A DNA stretch of 64,000 bases, taken from NCBI GenBank assembly GCA_026397475.1, contig JAPLUT010000002.1:1-64000 (forward strand), in the 5' to 3' direction. The notes beneath the pieces are model-generated. The model did not search any database and was not told the DNA's origin. It saw only the letters and a list, made by a program, of their open reading frames with translations. The translations under genes and the position numbers were made by a program. Source of the DNA: a candidate division SR1 bacterium. Its GTDB lineage: Bacteria; Patescibacteriota; Gracilibacteria; Absconditabacterales; Absconditicoccaceae. Positions 55,759 through 64,000 of the stretch are shown in pieces (the stretch's first letter is position 1; each line of letters begins with the position of its first letter).

Positions 55759-57078
55759 ATGGTCGATATTGATTACAAAGCAAAATTAGATGAAGCGGTC
55801 GTACAATCAGATGTGGTGAAAATTTTTGATAATCTTTTGACAGTTGCTGTAGAATCAGAAGCATCAGATATTCATATTGAACCACTAGAAAACTACTGCA
55901 GAATCAGAATCAGAATTGATGGGATATTGCAAGAACTTGTTCAATACCCAAAAAACCTTCATGAGAGTATTATCTCAAAATTTAAAATAGAGTCTGGACA
56001 AATGAGGCCAGATGAAAAAAGAGTTCCACAAGATGCTAGAGTATCAAGCGTTACCTTAACCAACAAAGAAATAGATCTTCGTGCAAACACTTTCCCAAGC
56101 GTATGGGGAGAATGTCTCGTAATGCGTATTGTCGACAAATCAAAAAGAATTCCCCCATTGGAAAAATTAGGGATAGAAGGAAGCAACAAAGACATCATCT
56201 TTAGACATCTCAAATATCCAAACGGGATTATCCTTATGACAGGACCTACAGGTTCAGGTAAAACTACGACACTTTACGCGTGTCTTGATTATGTAAATAC
56301 CACAGCAGTGAATATTATAACCTACGAAGATCCGGTCGAAAATAAAATGGCAGGACTCAATCAAGCGCAGATTAGATCTGACATTGGGTTTACCTTTGCT
56401 AATGGTCTTAGAGGAGGACTAAGACAAGATCCAGACATTATGATGGTATGAGAAATCCGTGATAGAGAAACGCTTGATATGGCAATGGAATCAGCCATGA
56501 CAGGACATTTGGTATTTTCAACCGTACATACGAATTCATCATCAGAAACCATAACAAGAGTATATAATCTCTGAGCAAAGCCTTATATGATCGTAGGAAC
56601 ATTTAACTTGGTAATGGCAGAAAGATTGATAAGAAGAGTCTGTGATCACTGTAAAATACATACCTCAGTAAAAGATAATCCAAAATATAAATTTGCCAGA
56701 GAAAGTTTCAGAAATTTTGATAAAGAGGCGCTTAAAAAAGAAATTCTTAGTAGAGGAATAAACCAACAACAACGAAATGATTTTGTAAACAATGCGATGA
56801 TATACACAGGAAGTGGGAAAGATCCCGCAAGTTGAGAAAAATGTTCTGTATGTAATGGAACAGGATATAAGTGAAGAGTTGGTCTATTTGAAATGATGGA
56901 CTATACCGATGAGATAAAAAATCTTCTCTTAGAAGGGAAATCATCGTTTGAAGTAGAAAGCGCAGCCCTACAAAAGGGAATGATAAATCTAGAAAGAGAT
57001 GGAGTATTTAAAATCATAAAAGGAATGACAACATTAGACGAAGTATACAGATACGTAAAAGCAAAATTTGATAATTAA
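55759..57078 (+). CDS. pilB: Type IV pilus assembly ATPase PilB (GspE family)
   Basis: A 439-aa secretion ATPase with ASDIHIEP, the Walker A motif [13 protein letters not shown] (from Gly162), ITYEDPVE (Asp box), DPDIMMVGEIRDRET (Walker B; the VGE glycine is TGA), [11 protein letters not shown] (His box) and a four-Cys zinc motif (CDHC ... CSVC). It powers pilus extension. The usual N-terminal N1/MshEN domain (about 130-180 residues) is absent, so it is shorter than standard PilB. pilC follows 33 bases downstream; no pilT is in the window. Confidence 0.95.
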
Positions 57079-57111
57079 TACTAGCTAATAATTTTAAATT
57101 ATATATGGGGC

Positions 57112-58200
57112 ATGGAAGTAAATAAATTATGATTCTTTGAAAAATTCGTTATCAAAAAGTTTTTTGCTCCTAAGCTTACTCAAAAAACTAATTTTTTCAG
57201 ATTGTTGGCATTAGCACAAAGATCATGATTAGGACTTAGAGATGCATTACTTTCTATCAAAAAATCTGAAACAAATAAATGATTAATTATGATAATCGAA
57301 GATTTAATTGATCAACTTACTCAAGGATCAACATTTTCACAAGCAATGGGGAATCACGATTATTTTTTCGAAGAGGAGGAGATTGCTCTTGTGCAATCAG
57401 CTGAAACAATGGGGAACCTTCCAGAGATTTTAGAAGAAATAGCAAAAGAACTTGAAAACTCAGAAAGAATAAATGGTAAAATAAGAAAAGCAATGACCTA
57501 TCCGATTGTACTTATTGTATTTGCTATTGTAGCAGTAACAATACTACTTATCTACGTAATTCCAACAATAGTTACTATGTTTCCAAACCAAGAGTCATTA
57601 CCAAGCCTTACAAAATTTATGATGTGAGCATCTACATTTTTACAAAAAACACGATATCTCATACTAATAATTATCATAGGAGCAATCGTACTTTACAGAT
57701 TCTTATATAAATCTGTTTTAACATTCAAAATATTTATTGATAAACTAATGGTAACCCTCCCAGCGGTATCAGGAGTCGTGAAGACATACTATATGTATAG
57801 ATTTTCTAAGTTATTAAGTCAACTCTATAGCGCATGAGTGAGTCCTATTCTTTCTTTAAAACTAATGGGGAACACTTTTACAAACTTTTTTTACAGAAAA
57901 AAAGTAATTGAAATAAAAGAGAACCTAAATGCTGGATTTTCATTCGCAGAATCAATGGAAGGATCTTCTTTGTTTGATCCAATATTAGTTCAAATTATTC
58001 ATGTAGGAGAAGATACAGGAAATATTACGGAAGTTCTCAAAAAGATGTCTGACTTCTATCGTGATATATTACAAAATAGAATAGACATCCTAATGAGTCT
58101 TATTGAGCCTATTCTTATGGCAATGATTGCAGTAGTAATAGGAGCAATTGTCGGAGCAATATTTTTACCTATGGCGGAACTAGTAAACGTTATTAAATAA
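57112..58200 (+). CDS. pilC: Type IV pilus inner membrane platform protein PilC (GspF family)
   Basis: A 362-aa protein with two copies of the GspF domain (about 20-145 and 220-345): FFRLLALAQRSGLGLRDALL ... ESAETMGNLPEIL and FSKLLSQLYSAGVSPILSL ... VGEDTGNITEVLKKM. Three membrane segments occur (about 128-150, 180-200, 330-355). It is the rotor partner of PilB. A CGA codon at 57652-57654 (LQKT-x-YLIL) lies at the start of a membrane helix where Trp is usual. Confidence 0.94.
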
Positions 58201-58225
58201 TTTTACATACTCTCTCTCTATCTTT

Positions 58226-58984
58226 ATGAAAAAGATTTTTATTATCATTCTGGTGTGTTGTACAATACTAGGGATCCAAAATAGATTCCAAGGATTCTAT
58301 GTGCAGGCACAGAGCCTCATACAAACACAAGAAATTGGGGTAGGAGATGTTATTTTTGAAAACAAAGCAGAGGGCACGATAGCTCATGGATTTCCTATAA
58401 ACGAATTGAGCTACACACTCACAAAATTACATCTTTTTATTGCAGAAAGAAATATTGAATCAGCTAATTATGAATGAGACGCACTTACAACGATAAAAAA
58501 GCTAGAAGAACTTACCAAAACAGATGTAATAGAGTTACTAAACATATCAGCAGATAAACAAAAAGAATTATCAAAATATCTAACTACCTGTGACAATGAG
58601 CTCCAAAAATGAGATACAATAGCCGCATACATGAAACAAGAAATGGGAATACTTAAATGAGATATGGAATCATGTTTAATAGAAAAAAACGTAAGCGATA
58701 AATCATATTTTGATGCTATAGATAGATACGATCAAAAAATCATGGAAACGTCTCTTAAGGAGTCAATACAGCATGAAACATGTGCTACACAAAACAGAGT
58801 ACAATATAATGCCAAAACAAGTATTGCACAAAAACTTGTATTTTATTTATGAGTATTACAGAAAAAATATGATGTACTCTTTGCCAAGCAAGAAATATTA
58901 GCACAAAATTTTCAAGTATTTAGAGACAAGATACTGCCAGATCTTATAGAAATTGATCAACTCCTACAACAATATAAATTTTAA
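58226..58984 (+). CDS. Secreted helical protein of unknown function
   Basis: A 252-aa protein with a signal peptide (MKKIFIIILVCCTILGIQNR..., cleavage near residue 29, VQAQS). The rest is mostly helical with four cysteines (TCDNELQ, SCLIEK, TCATQ and one near the start). It is encoded 25 bases after pilC, so a link to pilus assembly is possible but not shown. Similar in size and style to the secreted protein at 59760. Confidence 0.75.
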
Positions 58985-59049
58985 ATATTGTTCGCGAATA
59001 AGTTTGACCACAAAAGGATAAAGAGATATATTTTATATGATTAAATATT

Positions 59050-59694
59050 ATGTATAAGAAATACAAAATACGATTAATAGCAATAATTAGCCTATTATTT
59101 ATAGCATGAGTAATCCTTACCACGTACACATATTCAACTTGATTTGATTTTAATAAATTTTTCTTATCTCTTTCATTCACTATTTATTACAAAGTAGGGA
59201 TCATAATTCTTTTATATTTATTTAGAAATTATCTATTCGTCCCGTCTACAATAATAATAATCATAGCCTGACTTATCTTCAAAGATTTTTTTCTAACTGC
59301 GACAGTGAGTATGGTTTGAGTGTGTATTTGACTTATTCAAACCTATTTTATATGATATTTCATTTGAGGAATAATCACCAAAAAAAAAGTAGCTACCCTT
59401 GTCAAAAAGAACAGTAAAGAAATTAAAGAAAGCTGAGCTAAGGTAATTTTTCTTGGTGCCATGTCGCCCATATTACCTACGGATTTAATATGTTATGCAG
59501 CGGGATTGATAAAATATAATTTTATAAAATTTTTTATTGCCGCCACGTTATGAGAGCTACCAATAGTTATTCTCTATGCGTATCTTGGCGTACAAGCAGA
59601 GAAATACACTAATTATTTTATATACTTTGTAATAACATCCTTATTAGCTTTGGGGATATATTATTATATTAAAAATAAAAGGAACAATAACTAA
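59050..59694 (+). CDS. DedA/VTT-domain membrane protein (TVP38/SNARE-associated family)
   Basis: A 214-aa protein with five or six membrane segments. The segment FLGAMSPILPTDLICYAAGL, followed by a long hydrophobic helix and GELPIVILYAYLG, matches the VTT/DedA signature (re-entrant loops with Pro and Gly). Family members are linked to polyprenyl phosphate or phosphatidyl lipid flipping, which would suit the envelope genes here. TGA supplies several glycines. Confidence 0.8.
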
Positions 59695-59728
59695 TATTGA
59701 AGTTCTTATATAAATAAGTAATATCGAG

Positions 59729-59755
59729 TCAGGAAAATTATCCTGAAATATTTTG
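59729..59755 (+). terminator. Weak terminator-like hairpin before the next secreted protein
   Basis: TCAGGA (59729-59734) pairs with TCCTGA (59741-59746), followed by AATATTTT. The stem is only 6 bp. Confidence 0.35.
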
Positions 59756-59759
59756 ATGT

Positions 59760-60941
59760 ATGAGCACAAAACATATCAACAATAAATATACGCACATATT
59801 TACTATCATGGCATGCATAGGATTATTTTTTTCGTGTATTTTTATTATAAAAGCATTTAATGAGTCAAAAATATATGATAATCCATGAGACAATGCAAAA
59901 AAAGCTTTAGGGGCAAAGATAATAAGCATGGAAAATACATTAAAAGCAGATCTTGCACTTAAAGAAGGACAATATGAAAAAGCGCTGCTCCTCATAAGTT
60001 GAAATACAAGCGAAGATTATTATAACCGTTGAACTCTGCAAACAATATTAGTATATAAAAATGCCCTACAGAGTAATCTTTCATGATTAGAAAATGCGCA
60101 AATACTCGTAGCTCAGGCACAAAAAAATCTTGATATTGCCAAAAGATTAGCTACTGCACAAAGAATAAAAAATGCCATAACAGACAATCAATCTACTCTT
60201 AATTCACTCTCCACAGTAGTTGATATAAAAAATTGTTACGGTAGAGGAGACGCTGTTGTCAGATGAATAAATACCACAAACAATATCATCAAAGGCATCA
60301 AAAGCACTTTGGATGAGGAACAGTGATATATAAGCAAAAGATCAGCTAGTTTAGATCCTAGTTGTTATGAAAAATTAAATTATATTCTAGATACTAGTAG
60401 AGAGCAAGTAGGACTGCTTGATCTTCAGATGCAAAAAAACAGTATAAAATATAAATCTGATTTGTCTGACAGAATAGACGAACCGGCGATTTGCATACAA
60501 TCTCCGTACGAGAATATATTACCCTCGATACGAAAAGGAGAAGCGGGACTCCAAGAATACGAACAACAGCATCAGAATACAATAGAAGCGCTCAAAAAAA
60601 ACGATAGTCAAAGCATAAAAGATGTCTGTGATCAATCAAAAAATGATGCTCAAATAAACCAAAAGATAGAAAGCTCAGTGCAAGAATTACTTCAAAAACT
60701 AGAAGAGAATAAGATCGAAAATCAAGAAAAAAAAAGGTCAAGCAATCAGGCAAATTACAAAGATTTCTTCAATGAAGATGAAAAAAATGCATTACTACAA
60801 ATAAAGAAAATAAATCAATGACGGATAGAAAATACACTCGAAATAAGAGGAAAATGAAATTATAGCCCAGAAAAATATATCAATAATATGTTCAATCAGT
60901 TTTACGGCAATTCAGGCGACTTTATAAATTTACATAAATAA
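59760..60941 (+). CDS. Membrane-anchored helical protein of unknown function
   Basis: A 393-aa protein with an N-terminal membrane anchor (about 13-35) and a long, mostly helical extracytoplasmic part. Around residues 60-180 TPR- or coiled-coil-like helices occur (LKADLALKEGQYEKALLLIS). A Glu/Lys/Gln-rich coiled coil lies near 300-340. CGG near the C-terminus (NQG-x-IENT) would read Trp. It lies upstream of sufC by 22 bases. I recognise no family. Confidence 0.75.
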
Positions 60942-60963
60942 TTTTATTTGATACTACATAAAA

Positions 60964-61695
60964 ATGCTTTCAACAAAAAACTTATCCGTAGAAGTAGACA
61001 ATAAAATAATCATAGATTCGATTTCTATGAATTTCGAACTTGGAAAAAATTACTGCATCATAGGGAAAAATGGTTCTGGGAAATCCTCACTAGCGATGAC
61101 AATTATGGGACATCCAAAATATATTCTTAGTAGTGGAGATATTTTAGTAGACAAAAAATCTATTACAAAATTAGATCCTCATGAAAGAGCAAAATTAGGT
61201 ATATTTGTCGCATTTCAACATATCCCTGAAATTAAATGAATTAAACTATTTGAGTTTCTTAAATCAATATATGATGCAAAAAACGACATCGCTACATCAT
61301 TTTTGAGTTTCAAAAATATAGTAAAGCCTATTATGGAAGAACTCTCAATTAATGTAGAATTTCTTCGAAGAGATCTTAATGTGGGATTCAGCGGGGGAGA
61401 GAGAAGAAAGATAGAAATACTTCAATTAAAATTATTAGAACCTAAATATATTTTTTTAGATGAAATAGATAGTGGGTTAGATGTAGATGCCTTCAAGTCT
61501 GTAGCGAAAATGATGGCTAAATTAAATCATGAAAAAAATAGTTTTATTGTAATCACCCATATTTTTGATATTTTAAAACATATACCCGTTGATCAAGTAT
61601 ATGTCTTAGAAAAAGGAAAAATCATAAAAGAATGAACCCAAGAATTAATCAAGAAAATTAAGAAAGAATGATTTACTGATATACAAAAAAATTAA
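60964..61695 (+). CDS. sufC: Fe-S cluster assembly ATPase SufC
   Basis: A 243-aa ABC-type ATPase with IIGKNGSGKSSLAMTIMG (Walker A), VAFQHIPEIKG (Q-loop, SufC-type), VGFSGGERRKIEILQLK (signature) and YIFLDEIDSGLD (Walker B). The GGER(R)K and EIDSGLD forms are diagnostic of SufC. It pairs with SufB, encoded 2 bases downstream, in the scaffold complex for Fe-S clusters. The Gly after EIK and in KEG are TGA. Confidence 0.96.
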
Positions 61696-61697
61696 AC

Positions 61698-63083
61698 ATG
61701 TCTCTAAAAAACACACTCGAATCATCAGATAAAATTAAATATGAACTCTACCTTACAGGACTCAACGAAGAGACTGTCAGGAAAATTTCTGCTGATCAAA
61801 AAGAACCGGAACGAATGTTAGATCATCGTTTACAGTGTTTAAAAATTTTTAATGACATGAAGCTTCCTACACGATGACCGGACCTTTCTGGACTTAGTTT
61901 GCAGGACATTGTCTACTACGCAAAACCTCATCAAGAACAAAAATGATATGCAAACGATCGAGAAGATGTTCCAGGAGAAATCAAAGAAAAGTTCAAAAGA
62001 CTTTGAATACCTGAAGCAGAACAAAAATATCTCGCTTGAGCAGGAGGGCAGTATGATTCTCTTAATGTTTATCATCAAATAAAAGAAAAGCGATCATCAA
62101 AAGGAATTATTTTTGAAGATATGCCACAAGCCGTTATCAAATACCCTGAACTAGTAAAAAAGCATTTTATGAAATTAGTGACGCCCAACGATCATATGTT
62201 TGCGGCATTACATGGTGCAGTTCGAAGCTGAGGGACGTTTATTCATGTACCTAAAGGAGTTAGACTTACCGATCCCCTGCAAGCATACTTTCGTATGAAT
62301 ACCTATGGAGGAGGACAATTTGAGCACACTATGATCATTATAGATGATGATGCGGAATGAAGTTATATCGAATGATGTTCAGCGCCAAAATTTGACAAAG
62401 CGTCTCTTCATGCAGGACTTGTAGAGGTTTTCGTAGGAAAAAATTCAAAAATGAAATACTCATCCGTAGAAAATTGGTCAACAAATACTTATAATTTAAA
62501 TACTAAAAGAGCGATAATAGAGGAGCATGGCTATATGGAATGGGTGAATGGGAATCTATGATCTCACACAACAATGCTTTATCCTTGTTCAATCTTGAAG
62601 GGAGATTATAGCAAGACAGATATGCTCGGAATAGCGGTAGCAGGAGAATGACAACATCAAGACACATGATCAAAAGCAATTCACATAGGAAAATACACTT
62701 CATCAAATATCGTAGCAAAATCTATTTCTAGAAAATGAGGAATCAACACCTATCGCTGACTGGTAACTATAGGACCAGGAGCAGATTATGCGAGTAATCA
62801 CACACAGTGCGATGCCTTACTCTTCGACGACACATCAACGTCTAATACCATACCTGACATCAAATCTAGCAATGACACAGCTATTGTAGCCCACGAAGCA
62901 AGCGCAGGAAAAATAGATGAATCTGAACTTTTCTACCTCATGGCTCGCTGACTAACAAAGGACAAAGCAATCACCATGATCGTAAATGGATTCTTTTCTT
63001 CCGTAATAAAAAAACTCCCTCTAGAATATGCAGGAGAATTAAATAAATTAGTAGAGTTAGAAATGGAAGGAAGTATAGGATAA
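61698..63083 (+). CDS. sufB: Fe-S cluster assembly scaffold SufB
   Basis: A 461-aa SufB with [48 protein letters not shown] (SufB Cys), [25 protein letters not shown] and [20 protein letters not shown]. Three CGA codons fall on conserved Trp positions: LPT-x-GPDLSGL (61872-61874), ND-x-EDVPGEI (61959-61961) and GAV-x-SGGTF (62223-62225). A standard translation would give Arg at all three. CGC serves as Arg at MARGL and TYRGL. SufD, SufS and SufU are not in the window. Confidence 0.97.
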
Positions 63084-63115
63084 CATCGATACATTTATTT
63101 TCTAATATATTCTCA

Positions 63116-63655
63116 ATGAGAAGAAAGCCTCTCGCTAGATTTGTCAACAAAGAAAATTTAAAAATCAGAAAGCTGAATAAACTTGTTGCAGATGCCATCA
63201 AAAACGACGAAAGCATAACTCAGACATTATGAGAAGTAAATACAGAAGAGCTTACAATAGGACAAAGAATGGCAGATAAGGTAGCTTCATTTGGATGAAG
63301 CTGGAGGTTTATAATTATGTTTGGCATAGGCATGCTATTATGGATAACTATGAATGCAGTCCTTCTTATGAATAAATGATTTGATCCTTATCCTTTCATA
63401 TTACTAAACTTAGTCCTCTCATGTTTAGCAGCTATTCAAGCACCTATTATCATGATGAGTCAAAACAGAAAAGAAGAAAAAGACCGCAAAAGAGCAGAGA
63501 ATGATTATATGGTAAATCTCAAAGCAGAAACGCAAATCAGAAATATGGATAAAAAAATTAATATCCTCGTCGTAGAACAAATGAAAAAAATGTTCAAACT
63601 TCAAGAAGGACAGATTACCTTGCTCAATGAGATCAAAAAAGTATTAAAAAAATAA
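63116..63655 (+). CDS. DUF1003 membrane protein
   Basis: A 179-aa protein with two membrane segments (about 62-85 and 95-115) and the DUF1003 pattern: MADKVASFGGSWRFIIMF, NKGFDPYPFILLNLVLSCLAAIQAP and then IIMMSQNRKEEKDR with a coiled-coil tail. The family has no established function. Tryptophan in SWRF is TGG, and the three glycines before and inside the first span are GGA or TGA. It follows sufB after a 32-base gap. Confidence 0.9.
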
Positions 63656-63685
63656 TATTTATCTTTTCTTCTTTTAAATATAAGA

Positions 63686-64000
63686 ATGTATATCGTAACA
63701 AAAGAAGATCAAATCAAAGAATTAATAAGTCGCATACCGCCAATTCTAAATATTGATTTGGTTATTTTTAAAAAAGACAAAGACAACATCTATGCAGAAC
63801 CAGAATTTCTTGTAGGTAAAAAGATTGCTCATGTTAATATTAAGAATAAAATAGAACGAATTTTTCCCTGAGGAAGAATGCATTTTGACGAAACACCAGA
63901 AGATACTATCAACAGAATCCTAAAAAAGGAGATTCCCTGAGTCGAAGCAAAAATAAAAAAAATGATTACGGCCGTATCAGATAAATGATATGATAATCGC
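63686..64000 (+). CDS. Nudix-family protein, cut by the window end
   Basis: The first 105 residues are visible. After a lead-in ILNIDLVIFKKDKDN, the Nudix-box region reads GGRMHFDETPEDTINRILKK followed by EIPG. The second Glu of the REUXEE part is not canonical (RILKKE). This variant is known from GDP-mannose mannosyl hydrolase-type Nudix proteins and so may still be active. The C-terminal part lies outside the window. Confidence 0.75.

Overview
The window is chromosomal sequence from a low-GC, Candidate-Phyla-type bacterium, most likely an Absconditabacteria (SR1) or Gracilibacteria member. Almost every gene is interrupted by in-frame TGA codons that sit where the protein family has glycine (three in a row in the HtrA GGGSG motif, the invariant glycine of GNSGGP, the glycine before the prepilin cleavage site, the PilB VGEIRD glycine). 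This is genetic code 25 (UGA = Gly). A second deviation is also visible. In-frame CGA codons, and at least one CGG, sit where families have tryptophan (three sites in SufB, one in UppS GNRxWA, others in LigA, KefB-like antiporter, Pth, WbaP, GyrA and MORN repeats), while CGT, CGC, AGA and AGG serve as arginine. A tRNA with tRNA-Trp features but a CCG anticodon lies at 55022-55092. Reassignment of CGA/CGG to Trp in Absconditabacteria is, as I recall, already inferred in the literature, so this lineage is favoured. All coding regions below are read with UGA as Gly, and CGA/CGG as Trp where noted.

Layout. 1-3700: a MORN-repeat protein with its own promoter, a winged-helix protein and a degenerate MEMO-like protein. 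3850-6760: secE-nusG-(membrane protein)-rplK-rplA, ending in a terminator. 6790-12290 (minus): ftsX, TPR protein, HtrA-type protease, gyrA. 12660-15760 (plus): Kef/CPA2 antiporter, Nudix hydrolase, isopentenyl-phosphate-kinase-like protein. 15838-18782 (minus): ybaB and a PBP transpeptidase. 19055-24930: VirB2-like small pilin, dnaE lacking its PHP domain, nrnA-type DHH phosphoesterase, polyprenyl sugar transferase. 25031-29222: four-helix-bundle gene flanked by inverted repeats, an NAD+-dependent DNA ligase with an inserted Nudix domain, DUF2461, pth (minus). 29377-31812 (minus): infB. 32078-37878: adhesin-like surface protein, tig, DUF218 protein, TIM-barrel and EEP-family proteins. 38010-41547: miaB-like, uppS, dnaN. 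41664-45370: prepilin, ABC exporter, deoxyribosyltransferase-like protein, nucleotidyltransferase. 45648-48741: ftsA, ftsZ, orphan AtpC-like protein. 49023-53719: RNA methyltransferase-like gene, a 96-aa and a 1061-aa unknown. 53716-55579 (minus): PAP2 phosphatase, nth, tRNA, predicted nuclease. 55759-60941: pilB, pilC and three secreted or membrane proteins. 60964-64000: sufC, sufB, DUF1003, partial Nudix.

The gene set is housekeeping (translation, replication, division, cell wall, Fe-S assembly) plus type IV pilus parts. Genes are tightly packed in short operons. Many gaps carry short AT-rich repeats of two families. One such repeat appears in frame inside nth and another set flanks the four-helix-bundle gene. 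The most unusual objects are the ligase-Nudix fusion, the PHP-less DnaE, the CCG tRNA with the CGA/CGG = Trp evidence, and the 1061-aa unknown.
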